Assembly (NCBI GenBank): GCA_016928165.1
Contig: JAFGLH010000150.1
Location: 1-64,000 of the forward strand
From: Pirellulales bacterium
GTDB taxonomy: Bacteria > Planctomycetota > Planctomycetia > Pirellulales > Thermoguttaceae
Direction: 5' to 3'
Length of the DNA stretch: 64,000 nt
Shown: piece after piece, positions 1 to 8,898 of the stretch
Position numbering within the stretch: position 1 is the first letter of the stretch
How the letters are laid out: each line of letters begins with the position of its first letter
Translations under genes and position numbers: made by a program
Notes under the pieces: model-generated
Database searches by the model: none
What the model was told of the DNA's origin: nothing
What the model saw: only the letters and a program-made list of their open reading frames with translations

Positions 1-932
1 AACCAATCGTGGAAGGCGCCGCCGACGCCCTCTGCTTGCGAAGTGCGGCCGGCCAGTTCCCAACCGTCGAGGATGGGGGCTATCGCCGGCAACTCGTGGC
101 GTTGCAGCCGTTCGGCGGCGGCTACTTGTTGCTGCAACTTCGCCCCGTCGATACCGGTGCGGAGGAGCATCTCCCGCTCCAGTTCGGCCGCTAGGCGGCC
201 GGCGATCACCTCGAGTAGATTCGTCTCGCGGTCGGAGAAATCGCGCGGATGATCGGCGAACACCCAAAGCGTTCCCAGCAGCGTAGTGGGGGTGGATACG
301 GGAACGCATACGGCGGCGGGAAAATTTTCGGGCATGTTCCAAGTGCGCATCGCGGGACCGTCGTCGAGCACCACGGCGTGGCCGAGCAGGGCCTCGAGGT
401 CGGCCAAGGCGCCTTCGAGCGGCCGGGCGGGAGCGGTCAGCCGGTCGAACGGCAATCCCCAGGAGCTGCGCAATTTCAGTTCGGTGGTGGCTTCGTCTAG
501 CATGTAGAGCGCGGCGGCGAAGCAACCGACCGCCTCGACGCCGGCTCGCAACACGGCCTCCAGACGCACGGCCAAGTGTTTCTCTTCGCTGCGGTGCGGA
601 ACGAGAGGAACGCCAGCGGCCAATTCGGCCTCGCGACGATGCAGGGCTTCACGCGCGGCAAACAACTCGTCGAGCAGGTCGGCAATCGAACCGGCAAGCC
701 GCTCGGCCGCGCTGCGGTCGATGCTTGATTCACTTGCTGCCGAGACGGACAATCCTTTCCGCCCTCCGCTCGCCAATTCATTTATGTATTCCATCGACCA
801 GCCGGTGGCCGTCTGGAACGAGCGGAGCAATTCGGGCATGCAGCCGAGCGATTCGATCCGCGGCCGGGCCGGTTTGGGCGGCTGCTCAGTATATAACTTC
901 AGATGTTTTGACTTCGACGTTGAACTGGCCAC
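1..932 (-). CDS. GAF domain / SpoIIE-type serine phosphatase, C-terminus cut by window edge
   Basis: This minus-strand frame is open from the left edge and is missing from the ORF track because its stop lies outside the window. I translated it by hand. It has a short N-terminal segment, a helical linker, a GAF-like domain (LRAGVEAVGCFAAALYMLD, then VCVPVSTPTTLLGTLWVFA) and the start of a PP2C/SpoIIE-type domain (ILDGWELAGRTSQAEGVGG, like the W-x-x-A-g-r...GGDf motif). Proteins of this build are usually signal-controlled serine phosphatases acting in sigma-factor partner switching. The motif reads GGAF where active enzymes normally have the metal-binding GGDF/Y, so metal binding may be altered. 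The start is uncertain: GTG at 932 keeps a PPKPARPRIESL segment that looks coding, while the first ATG is at 839. Neither has a Shine-Dalgarno site. Confidence 0.75.
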   Translation of the reverse strand, partial: MASSTSKSKHLKLYTEQPPKPARPRIESLGCMPELLRSFQTATGWSMEYINELASGGRKGLSVSAASESSIDRSAAERLAGSIADLLDELFAAREALHRREAELAAGVPLVPHRSEEKHLAVRLEAVLRAGVEAVGCFAAALYMLDEATTELKLRSSWGLPFDRLTAPARPLEGALADLEALLGHAVVLDDGPAMRTWNMPENFPAAVCVPVSTPTTLLGTLWVFADHPRDFSDRETNLLEVIAGRLAAELEREMLLRTGIDGAKLQQQVAAAERLQRHELPAIAPILDGWELAGRTSQAEGVGGAFHDW

Positions 933-1242
933 GATGATTTTTGGGGATGGTTAAGGTAGGCGGTCTAATAAACCATCCGTGGCCGTTTTTTCGTTGCAAT
1001 CGGCGGTTCCGGTTGAATCGTTCCAACCGAAATAGCGGATTGAAGATCCCTTTTTCGCCGGCGCTGCGCATGACACGCATATTCCGCAACCGGCATAGTT
1101 TAACATCGGCCGTCCCGAGCCGCGACGTTAGCCTGATTCGGCAAACAACAGGGGGGATTAGATTAAACCGACCGGCCCGGCGGATTGGCGGCACGCCCGG
1201 AAATCTTCGCTCCGCTTGCGAAGGAAGGACGCGCCCGGAAGA
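933..1242. other. intergenic, no gene seen
   Basis: These 310 bases lie upstream of the phosphatase fragment and downstream of the kinase gene. Short open frames exist on both strands, but they lack family resemblance, start signals and typical codon use. No strong terminator hairpin or repeat was seen. Confidence 0.6.
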
Positions 1243-3567
1243 CTAGTTGAATTTGGCCTCCACCCTGGCCTTGCGCACCTTATCGACGAACTGATCGAAG
1301 TACTCTTTTGCTCCGATCCTCAACATTCGCAATACTTGGTCCTGGCGGGGCCTTGTTGTCGGCAGGGAGACGACAGACTCGGTTCGGTGCCACACGGCGG
1401 CCAGCTTTACCTTGGAAACGGGGCGACCCGCGCCGCCTGTTAGAACCACCGAAAACATGTCGGCGCTCTTGGATACTTTTATCTGAAGCAGCATCACCAT
1501 CTTGGTCGGGTCTTTCTCGTCGAAGTCCGCGTCGAGGCGATTGCTTGCGGGCAACTCCTCGACTTCGATGTCGAGTTCTTTGAGCGCGTCGAGCGCTTGA
1601 CGTTTGATGGTCAAGTTGATGGTGCTGTTAGGGTTCTGATTCGACTGAATCAGCAGGAACATTTTTTTAACGCCGGCGAGCAGTTCGTTGGGGCCTGGCT
1701 TGCGTTCGGCGGACGGTTTCGTCGGGTTCGGCCGCGGGTCTTCCGCTTTCGGCTGCGGCGCGCCCGGGGCCGCGGGCGACGGATCGGGAGCGGGTTCTTC
1801 CTGGGGGGGCGGTTCGGGCGCCGGCTCTTCGACGGGCCGAGGCGGCGTCTCGGCCGAGGGTTGGTCTTCGGGCGTTGGCAAATGCGTTTCGCTCGATTCC
1901 GCGTCGGACTCCAAAGGAGGCGAAAGAACGCCGGGAAGGGTCGTTGAAAGTTCAATCAACGGTTCCGAGTCGTCCAGGATCGAGATTTCGCCGGGAGTTT
2001 GTTCGCGTGGTGGTTCCGGGGGCGAAGAACGCAACAAGAGAACCAAAAGAATCAACAACGCGAAGACCCATATCAACGACGTCCAAAACCAGGGCGATTT
2101 CAAGACGGCTTTGATGCCGCCCGAGCGTTTGAATCTGGGCATGATCTGGTAGGGAAGGCGTCCTTCGTCGGGAGGGAGCGTCATCAGGGGATCGGACTGC
2201 GACGCGGCGACGGTGTCGGAGGGAAGCAGCTCCGCCAGCACGTCGGCGCGCAAGTTGGCCAGCGAAGGCTTGCTGTCGCCGTGAGGGTGCTTTTTAACGT
2301 GCGACGGCTTCTCTTTGGCGACGGACGGTTTAGCCTGTTCCGTCTTTTTGCCCTCGACGCCGTCGGAGTTCGGGGGCGTCGGTTCGTCCTCCAGCGCCGC
2401 CAATTCAAGCACCGAGGCCTCGGTTTCTTTTGTTCCGGGTTTCCTTGCGGTCTCTTGGTCCGAGGGTTGCTTGGACCGCATGGCGGCGGCCATCAGCGCG
2501 GAAATCCGCGAGTAATCGCCCCCCTCGGCCGACGCCTCCAGCCAGGCCTGGAGCTTATCGGCCACCTCGCGCGCCGTTTGGAAACGTCGGATCGGCTCCT
2601 TGGCCGTCATCCGCTCGATGAACTCGATCAACTCGTAGGGGACGTCGGGACGGAATTTGCCGACTGGCTCAGGTTGTTCCTTGCGGTGGGCCATGAGCAG
2701 TTCCACCAAAGTGGATTTGGGGAACGGGCGACGGCCGGTCAGGAGAAAGTAAAACGTGTGGCCGAGGCTGTAGATGTCCGCTCGGCCGTCTACATTGCGG
2801 CTGTCGGCCACCTGCTCCGGGGCGACGTAATCGGCCGTTCCCACCGCCGACGGCTCTCCTTCGGCGGTCTGCCACGGCCGTTCGCCTTCGAAGGTGACTC
2901 GCGCGAGTCCCAAGTCGAGAATTTTCAACACGCCGTTTGGATCGACCAGCAGGTTCGCCGGTTTAATGTCGCGATGAACAAAACCGGCTTGATGCGCGTG
3001 CGCCAGTCCGTCGGCGGCTTGGGCAATGAAGTCGGCGGCCTTGCGGTAGTCCAGCGGTCCTTGTTCTTCGACCAGCCGCCGAAGGTCCGGTCCATCGACG
3101 TACTCCATCACCAAATAATGGATTTCCTTGCCGTATCGAACGTCCCTGTTGAAATCGTATGCGCGGACGATGTGCGGATGGTCGAGCGCGGCGATGGCCC
3201 GCGCCTCGATGTGAAAGCGGGCCAACAGGTCGGGGTCCGATTGGTACTTGCTGGGCAAGACCTTGATGGCGCAACGGCGGCGCATCATTTCGTGTTCGGC
3301 CAGGAAAACCTTGCTCATCCCCCCCTGCCCCAAGGGTTTGAGGATGCGGTGAGGGCCGAGACGGAAGCCGCGATGTTTGCCCTTTAAGAGCATGTCGGCC
3401 TGCCAGCGGGTAAGAATTTCCCGCTTCACCAACTCGTCGGACAATCCACGAGCGCTTAACGGTTTGCCGCCGAACTCATCCTGTAGGGTCGGCATCAGGT
3501 CGTCTGGTACCAGACCACTCTGTCGGATGAGATCCAGGAATGAGTCGGCGGAATTATCTGGCGTCAT
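1243..3567 (-). CDS. membrane-anchored Hanks-type Ser/Thr protein kinase
   Basis: This 774-residue eukaryotic-type kinase should phosphorylate Ser/Thr of unknown targets at the cytoplasmic membrane. Residues 1-70 form the small N-terminal domain common on planctomycete kinases (FLDLIRQSGLV...LTRWQADMLLKGKHRGF). The kinase domain is complete: Gly loop GQGGMS near 80, Lys102 in AIKVLP, catalytic HRDIKPAN at 198, DLG at 218 and APE near 250. A charged Pro/Lys-rich linker leads to one transmembrane segment (about 493-513). A Pro/Glu-rich stretch and a C-terminal domain of about 140 residues follow, which I do not recognise and which would lie outside the cytoplasm. That part may be a sensor. The gene is convergent with nothing and lies beside asnS; its paralogue is at 5284. 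Confidence 0.93.
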   Translation of the reverse strand: MTPDNSADSFLDLIRQSGLVPDDLMPTLQDEFGGKPLSARGLSDELVKREILTRWQADMLLKGKHRGFRLGPHRILKPLGQGGMSKVFLAEHEMMRRRCAIKVLPSKYQSDPDLLARFHIEARAIAALDHPHIVRAYDFNRDVRYGKEIHYLVMEYVDGPDLRRLVEEQGPLDYRKAADFIAQAADGLAHAHQAGFVHRDIKPANLLVDPNGVLKILDLGLARVTFEGERPWQTAEGEPSAVGTADYVAPEQVADSRNVDGRADIYSLGHTFYFLLTGRRPFPKSTLVELLMAHRKEQPEPVGKFRPDVPYELIEFIERMTAKEPIRRFQTAREVADKLQAWLEASAEGGDYSRISALMAAAMRSKQPSDQETARKPGTKETEASVLELAALEDEPTPPNSDGVEGKKTEQAKPSVAKEKPSHVKKHPHGDSKPSLANLRADVLAELLPSDTVAASQSDPLMTLPPDEGRLPYQIMPRFKRSGGIKAVLKSPWFWTSLIWVFALLILLVLLLRSSPPEPPREQTPGEISILDDSEPLIELSTTLPGVLSPPLESDAESSETHLPTPEDQPSAETPPRPVEEPAPEPPPQEEPAPDPSPAAPGAPQPKAEDPRPNPTKPSAERKPGPNELLAGVKKMFLLIQSNQNPNSTINLTIKRQALDALKELDIEVEELPASNRLDADFDEKDPTKMVMLLQIKVSKSADMFSVVLTGGAGRPVSKVKLAAVWHRTESVVSLPTTRPRQDQVLRMLRIGAKEYFDQFVDKVRKARVEAKFN

Positions 3568-3699
3568 AGAGGTTGCGCGTGGGGCAACGTTCCAATAACA
3601 TAATGATACAATATATTATGATCGAGAACCCCCCGGCAGGCAAGGCGGCGTGAAACGTCGTCTTTCCGGCGCATTATTCGCTAAAACAGGAAAACGCCG

Positions 3700-5142
3700 C
3701 TAAAATTCCGCGTTGCCCGGCGTCCTGGGGAAGGGGATCACGTCGCGGATGTTCGCCATTCCGGTGATGAATTGTATCGCCCGTTCCAGCCCCAGTCCAA
3801 AGCCGGAGTGGGGCACGGTGCCGAACCGGCGCAGGTCGAGGTACCACCAATAACTTTGCGGATCGAGTCCCTGCTCCTTCATTTGCCGTTCGAGCAGGTC
3901 CAATCGCTCCTCGCGTTGGCTTCCGCCTATGATTTCGCCCACCTTCGGCACCAGCACGTCCATCGCCCGGACCGTCCGACCGTCGTCGTTCAGACGCATG
4001 TAGAACGGCTTTATTTCGCGCGGGTAGTCATAGAGGATCACCGGTTGGCGGAAATGCGTCTCGGTCAGAAAGCGTTCGTGTTCGGCTTGCAGGTCGTTTC
4101 CCCAGCGGGTGGGAAACTCAAAGCGCCGCCCGGATTTCCGTAGTATTTCGATGGCGTCGGTATACGAAACGCGGAGAAACTCGCTGGCCACGATGTGTTC
4201 GAGCGTTTCGACGACGGTCTTGTCGATCCGCTGGTTGAAGAACTGTATGTCCTCGGGACAGTATTGCAGCACGTCGCCGAAGAGGCGTTTTAGCAATCCC
4301 TCGGCCAACTCCATGTCGTCCCACAGGTCGAAGAAGGCGGCCTCCGGCTCCACCATCCAGAACTCCGCCAGGTGCCGGGGCGTGTTGCTGTTTTCGGCGC
4401 GAAAGGTCGGTCCAAAGGTATACGTCTTACCCAACGCACAGGCAAATGTCTCGGCTTCGAGTTGTCCGCTGACGGTCAGAAACGCGGGCCGCCCGAAAAA
4501 ATCCTTCGATAAATCATTCCCCCCACTCTTCACACTCTTCACACCCTTCTCACTCTCTTCCTTGCCGCTCTGATCGAGAGCGGTGACTTGGAACATCGCC
4601 CCCGCGCCCTCGCAATCGCTGGCGGTGATGATCGGCGTATGGACGTAAAGGAATCCTTGTTCCTGAAAAAACTGGTGGATCGAGTGGCAGGCGCGGTTCC
4701 GCACGCGGGCGACGGCGCCGAAGGTGTTCGTCCGCGGCCGCAGATGGGCGATCGTGCGGAGAAACTCGAAGGAGTGCCCCTTCTTTTGCAAGGGATATTT
4801 TTCCGCGTCCGCGAAACCGTACACCAGTATTTCGGCGGCCTGAATTTCGGTGGCCTGGCCCTTGCCGGGCGAGGACTTCACCAAACCCGCGACGGAGACG
4901 CAGGAGCCGGGCGAGAGCCGCTTGATTTCCGACTCGTAGTTGGGCAAGCTCGATTCGGCGATGACTTGCACGTTGCCGAAACAGGAGCCGTCGTTGATTT
5001 CGATGAAGCTCAATCCGGCCTTCGAGTCGCGGCGCGTGCGGACCCAGCCCCGGACGATCACTTCCCGACCGACGGTCTCCTCCCGACGTGCTTCGGCGAC
5101 GCTAATGATTTCAGGCACTGGTCTCACCCATGGTAAATGCAA
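3700..5142 (-). CDS. asnS: asparaginyl-tRNA synthetase
   Basis: This class IIb synthetase charges tRNA-Asn in the cytoplasm. It has the N-terminal OB-fold anticodon-binding domain ([19 protein letters not shown]), motif 2 ([21 protein letters not shown] region) and motif 3 ([12 protein letters not shown]), and ends with the usual RTPGNAEF. AsnS rather than AspS is supported by the SGQLEAE and [13 protein letters not shown] motifs. At 480 residues it is slightly longer than most. Part of the excess is a low-complexity insert near residues 192-209 ([15 protein letters not shown]), encoded by near-tandem gagtgtgaa units. The listed start gives [12 protein letters not shown]; a GTG at the sixth or ninth codon is equally possible because there is no clear Shine-Dalgarno site. 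Confidence 0.95.
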   Translation of the reverse strand: MHLPWVRPVPEIISVAEARREETVGREVIVRGWVRTRRDSKAGLSFIEINDGSCFGNVQVIAESSLPNYESEIKRLSPGSCVSVAGLVKSSPGKGQATEIQAAEILVYGFADAEKYPLQKKGHSFEFLRTIAHLRPRTNTFGAVARVRNRACHSIHQFFQEQGFLYVHTPIITASDCEGAGAMFQVTALDQSGKEESEKGVKSVKSGGNDLSKDFFGRPAFLTVSGQLEAETFACALGKTYTFGPTFRAENSNTPRHLAEFWMVEPEAAFFDLWDDMELAEGLLKRLFGDVLQYCPEDIQFFNQRIDKTVVETLEHIVASEFLRVSYTDAIEILRKSGRRFEFPTRWGNDLQAEHERFLTETHFRQPVILYDYPREIKPFYMRLNDDGRTVRAMDVLVPKVGEIIGGSQREERLDLLERQMKEQGLDPQSYWWYLDLRRFGTVPHSGFGLGLERAIQFITGMANIRDVIPFPRTPGNAEF

Positions 5143-5283
5143 AGAATATCACGAAGTGGCGATTATATCGAGTATCGGCGATTGGGGCCATCGGTTGATT
5201 TGATTGGAACCCCTTGTAGTTTACTATCGTACCCCATGTTATTATTGTTTATGGGAAAAAGAATCCCGGAAAACAGGGCAAGC

Positions 5284-6723
5284 ATGGCCAGGCTGCATGT
5301 AGACGCGTTTCTCGATTTCGTGCGGCGGAGCGGATTGATCGAAAAAGACCGCCTGATCGCCCTGCTGCGCGAGTTGAAACGCGCCTCCGACGGCCATTCG
5401 ATAACCGACACGGATTTCGTCGCCGAGCGGCTCGTCGCGGCCGGATTGCTTACCCGCTGGCAGGTCGAAAAACTCCTAGAGGGTCGTCATAAGGGGTTTT
5501 TCCTGGGAAAATACAAGCTGCTCGAGCACCTCGGCACAGGGGGGATGAGCAGCGTCTATTTGGCCGAGCACGTTCTCATGCAGCGCCGGGTGGCGATCAA
5601 GGTCCTGCCGAAAAACCGCGTCGAGGACACTTCGTACCTCGCCCGCTTCTACCGCGAGGCCCAAGCCGCCGCCGCGCTGGACCACCGCAACATCGTCCGA
5701 GCTTACGATGTGGACAGCGAGGGAAACATCCACTACCTGGTCATGGAGTACGTCGAGGGGCGCGACCTTCAGCACATAGTCCAAGAAGAAGGCCCCTTGG
5801 ATTTCCTTGCCGCCGCCGATTACGTCCGGCAGGCGGCCGAGGGACTGGCCCACGCCCATCGGGCCGGATTAATCCACCGCGACGTGAAACCGGCCAACTT
5901 GTTGGTGACTCCAAAGAACGTGGTCAAATTGTTGGACTTGGGGCTGGCAAAATTCTCCGACGAAGACAAGGCATCGTTGACCGTGGCCTACGATGAAAAC
6001 GTGTTGGGCACCGCCGACTACCTGGCCCCGGAACAGGCGGTCGACAGCCACGGGGTGGACCAGCGGGCGGACATCTACGGACTCGGCTGCTCGTTCTATT
6101 TCCTGTTGACCGGCCATCCGCCGTTCGTCGGCGGCACGCTGCCGCAGCGGCTGGTACGCCACCAGAAAGAGCCGCCGCCGGACATCCGTCTCGATCGCCC
6201 GGACGCCCCCCAAGAGTTGATCGAGATTTGTTTGAAGATGTCGGCCAAAAAGCCCGAGGATCGGTTTCAATCGGCCGCCGAGGCAGCCGAGGCCTTAGCC
6301 AAGTGGCTGATCGCTCACGGTCGTGCGATCGACTCGGACGGCAGCGGATCCTCGTCGGCAAACCTTATGGAGGAGCCGCAAAGAACAATACCGTCGCAGG
6401 GGTCGGCGACATCTCGGCGAACCGGCAAATTGCCCCCTCCGCTCCCACAACGGACATCCCCGATGGACCACCCCGCCGCGGGGAAAAAGAAGCCTTTGCC
6501 GGTTGCCCAGCCATTGGAAGAAGACTCCTCTTCCGAGTTTGTACTCGATGTGGAGACGCCCCCCTTGCCCATTTGGAAACAGCATGGAGCGCGAAAAGGG
6601 GGCGACATCGAATCCTATCTTGCTCGACGCAAAGGCTCGCCCAGGTGGCTCTGGTTGTTAGCGACCGCAGGTGCTCTACTGGCAATCGGGCTAATGATCG
6701 CCGCTTATCAGATTGCTCGATAG
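5284..6723 (+). CDS. membrane-anchored Hanks-type Ser/Thr protein kinase
   Basis: This is a 479-residue paralogue of the kinase at 1243. I chose the ATG at 5284 ([19 protein letters not shown]) because it aligns with the start of that paralogue; the ORF track begins 49 codons earlier. The N-terminal planctomycete domain is at 1-70. The kinase domain has Gly loop GTGGMSS near 84, Lys106 in [15 protein letters not shown] at 198, DLG at 218 and APE at 248. A Pro/Ser-rich linker follows. The protein ends in a transmembrane helix ([20 protein letters not shown]) with almost nothing beyond it. Unlike the longer paralogue it has no extracytoplasmic sensor, so any input would be cytoplasmic or through partners. 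It is transcribed divergently from asnS. Confidence 0.93.
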   Translation: MARLHVDAFLDFVRRSGLIEKDRLIALLRELKRASDGHSITDTDFVAERLVAAGLLTRWQVEKLLEGRHKGFFLGKYKLLEHLGTGGMSSVYLAEHVLMQRRVAIKVLPKNRVEDTSYLARFYREAQAAAALDHRNIVRAYDVDSEGNIHYLVMEYVEGRDLQHIVQEEGPLDFLAAADYVRQAAEGLAHAHRAGLIHRDVKPANLLVTPKNVVKLLDLGLAKFSDEDKASLTVAYDENVLGTADYLAPEQAVDSHGVDQRADIYGLGCSFYFLLTGHPPFVGGTLPQRLVRHQKEPPPDIRLDRPDAPQELIEICLKMSAKKPEDRFQSAAEAAEALAKWLIAHGRAIDSDGSGSSSANLMEEPQRTIPSQGSATSRRTGKLPPPLPQRTSPMDHPAAGKKKPLPVAQPLEEDSSSEFVLDVETPPLPIWKQHGARKGGDIESYLARRKGSPRWLWLLATAGALLAIGLMIAAYQIAR

Positions 6724-6945
6724 TCTCCCCACTCTAGCCGGTGGCAAGACTGGGCCGAAGCTCGTTTTCAGTGGAGTTTGCGGTTTCGGGAAAATGCGCA
6801 TTCTGCGCGGCACTGGGGCGATAGCGAGAGTTTTTGCCTTGGTGCCGAGATTGTCAAATTTCGCGTTATTTCCGCCGATTTATCACGTATGTATTTAGGA
6901 CGCCTATTTCCTTCAGACTTTTTGTTCAGACAAGGGGGACACGTC

Positions 6946-8043
6946 ATGAAGACGTTCGTAAGGTTTACGGTGGCGCTGGTTGCGATCGCCATCGTCTGTC
7001 AAGCAGGGATCGCCCTGGCCGATGATTATTATTGGGCCGAAGGGGGCAGCCACTCGGCAAAGTATGTCGGCGACGAGAAAGTCGCGGATAAAACGGCGGC
7101 ATGCGATACGGGCTGCGATCCGGTCGGCTGCGGCGAAGATCCCAACTGTGGATACGGAGACTGCTGCTCGCCGTATCTCGGCTGCGACTGCTGCCCGTCT
7201 CGGGGCGTTGTGGGGTTCTTCGGCATGGATGCCTTCAAGGGCATCAGCGATAATACCTTCAACAGCAACTTCGGCGCCGTGGCGGGATTGAACGCCGCGT
7301 TGCCGGTGTTCGGCTTGGCCGACTACGGCATCGGTTGGCAACTGGGCATGAGCTACGGCGTGTACGATTGGACCGGCGGATCTGTTATCAATCCGCGCGA
7401 AAGCCAACAACAGATGTTCGTCACCACCGGCTTCTACCGCAAGGCCGCCGGAGACCAGCGCCTAAGCTTTGGCATCGTCTACGACTGGATGTTCAACGAC
7501 CATTGGGGGATCTATGGCGTTAATCCCACGATGGGTCAATGGCGTGGGCAGTTCGAGTGGGCCGTAAGCGGAAGCAACGCCTTCGGCGTTTACGGCTGCT
7601 TTGACGACAGGTATTCCATACAAAGCTTGACTATCGGTGAAGCCCGCGTCAGCTTGCGGAACCAGTCGCTGATGCAAGTGAACATGTTCTGGCATCACAA
7701 GTTCGCCTCCGGCGCCGATAGCTGGTTGTGGATCGGTGCGCCCGAAGACATTCGCCTCTATGGGAATGGCAGTTTGGGCAATCTAATCTTCGGCGCCAAC
7801 GTCCAAGCGCCGATTTCCGATCGATTGGCCCTTTACGGCAATGCCCAGTACATGCATCCTAGCGCTACCGCCAGCATGACCGCCGCCATGGAGGAAGGCT
7901 GGAACATCGGCGCGGGCATCGTGTGGTACTTCGGCGGGCACGCCCGCAGCGACAAGATCAACGGAAAGTGCTGGCTGCCCTACATGCCGGTGGCCAACAA
8001 CAGCACCTTCCTGGTCGATCAGGCGGCTGTGGTCCCGAATTAA
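6946..8043 (+). CDS. secreted Cys-rich, beta-barrel-like protein (DUF6666-like)
   Basis: The 365-residue product starts at the ATG at 6946, preceded by gggggac and followed by a clean signal peptide (MKTFVRFTVALVAIAIVCQA...ALA). The ORF track start 56 codons upstream is not credible. After the signal comes a cysteine-rich stretch of about 40 residues (DTGCDPVGCGEDPNCGYGD, then CCSPYLGCDCCPSRG). The rest alternates short polar and aromatic strands (GIGWQLGMSYGVYDWTGGS; ALYGNAQYMHPSA) as in outer-membrane barrels. It resembles planctomycete proteins labelled DUF6666; that name is from memory and unverified. The Cys cluster could hold disulfides or cross-link the protein to the envelope. A strong terminator follows, so it is probably monocistronic and well expressed. 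Confidence 0.8.
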   Translation: MKTFVRFTVALVAIAIVCQAGIALADDYYWAEGGSHSAKYVGDEKVADKTAACDTGCDPVGCGEDPNCGYGDCCSPYLGCDCCPSRGVVGFFGMDAFKGISDNTFNSNFGAVAGLNAALPVFGLADYGIGWQLGMSYGVYDWTGGSVINPRESQQQMFVTTGFYRKAAGDQRLSFGIVYDWMFNDHWGIYGVNPTMGQWRGQFEWAVSGSNAFGVYGCFDDRYSIQSLTIGEARVSLRNQSLMQVNMFWHHKFASGADSWLWIGAPEDIRLYGNGSLGNLIFGANVQAPISDRLALYGNAQYMHPSATASMTAAMEEGWNIGAGIVWYFGGHARSDKINGKCWLPYMPVANNSTFLVDQAAVVPN

Positions 8044-8083
8044 AAATTACGTCGAAGGGAATTACCCTCTTGCCTTAAACGTC

Positions 8084-8126
8084 GTTGGGGCGGCAGTGAT
8101 CCCAGCACTGCCGCCCCAACTTTTTT
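8084..8126 (+). terminator. rho-independent terminator
   Basis: A perfect 15-bp stem (gttggggcggcagtg / cactgccgccccaac) with a short loop is followed by six T. It ends the gene at 6946-8043. The stem resembles the repeat arms inside the second signal peptidase gene (30889) and near the hydE end (48341), so the terminator may have been recruited from that repeat family. Confidence 0.88.
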
Positions 8127-8225
8127 CTTGCCATCCGTATAGAACAGATTTCAATCCGATCCAAATAGACGGCGATTTTCCTGGAACGGATTAAATTCGT
8201 ATCTGTTGCGGAAAGTCAGTCCATT

Positions 8226-8292
8226 GTAGGATGCGTGCTTGCACGCACCGATATTTTGCGAGAAAACTCCCATGGTGCGTGCAAGCACGCAC
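8226..8292. repeat. inverted repeat, GCGTGC/GCACGC family
   Basis: Two arms, tgcgtgcttgcacgcacc and ggtgcgtgcaagcacgca, are exact reverse complements separated by about 27 bases. Each arm is itself nearly palindromic. The left arm with its gtagg lead matches a sequence inside the FecR-like gene (53647), so this is a dispersed family. It lies between a terminator and the 3' end of the nitroreductase gene. Confidence 0.85.
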
Positions 8293-8355
8293 TCTGCTTG
8301 ATGGTTCCACAACAGAAACAAATTCCGTTTTGCGATTGAATGGTTGAATAACAGT

Positions 8356-8865
8356 TTACCAACGGTTGCGGCGGACCCGCTCAGGCAAATAGCGGTCTTG
8401 CGGTGATGGCTGCTCGGCGGGATAACCGACGACTACCAGGCTGTGGGGCATGATCCCCTCGGGTAAACCGACCAACCGCCGCAGTCCGTCCATCCGCCCC
8501 TGGCGCGGATATACGCCGGTCCAGACCGCGCCCAGGCCCAGGGCGTGGGCGGCCAGCAGCATGTTCTCCACCGCCGCCGCGCAATCGACGACCCAATAGC
8601 CCTCCGTTATTTCCAGGCCCGGATCGCCGCAGACGAGTATCACCAGCGGCGCCCGTTGCGCCATTTTGGCGTTAGGGTTGATCTCGCCTATCTCGTGCAG
8701 CATGTCGCGGTCGTCGATCGCCACGAATTGCCACGGTTGTTGGTTCCGGGCGCTGGGGGCGTTCATCGCCGCGGCCAGCAGCTTTTGCACGAGTTCTTCC
8801 GGCACCGGTTTGTCCGCATACCGCCGCACGCTGCGACGGCTGAAAATAGCTTCCATCGCGTCCAT
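8356..8865 (-). CDS. nitroreductase family protein
   Basis: This 169-residue FMN-dependent flavoprotein of the nitroreductase fold should reduce nitro or quinone compounds with NAD(P)H in the cytoplasm; the true substrate is unknown. Family signatures are SRRSVRRYADKPV (phosphate-binding Arg/Ser of FMN), NAPSARNQQPWQFV, and the C-terminal GLGAVWTGVYP...VVVGYPAE block. The length fits the short, ferredoxin-free branch common in anaerobes. The gene lies 33 bases downstream of the POT transporter on the same strand and may be co-transcribed with it. Confidence 0.9.
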   Translation of the reverse strand: MDAMEAIFSRRSVRRYADKPVPEELVQKLLAAAMNAPSARNQQPWQFVAIDDRDMLHEIGEINPNAKMAQRAPLVILVCGDPGLEITEGYWVVDCAAAVENMLLAAHALGLGAVWTGVYPRQGRMDGLRRLVGLPEGIMPHSLVVVGYPAEQPSPQDRYLPERVRRNRW

Positions 8866-8898
8866 GGGGTCCTCCTTTATATGTAACAGGCATCCGTC

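Noticed and set aside
1999-3387. 462-residue plus-strand ORF
   Set aside because: Antisense to the kinase gene at 1243-3567, which has a full set of catalytic motifs.
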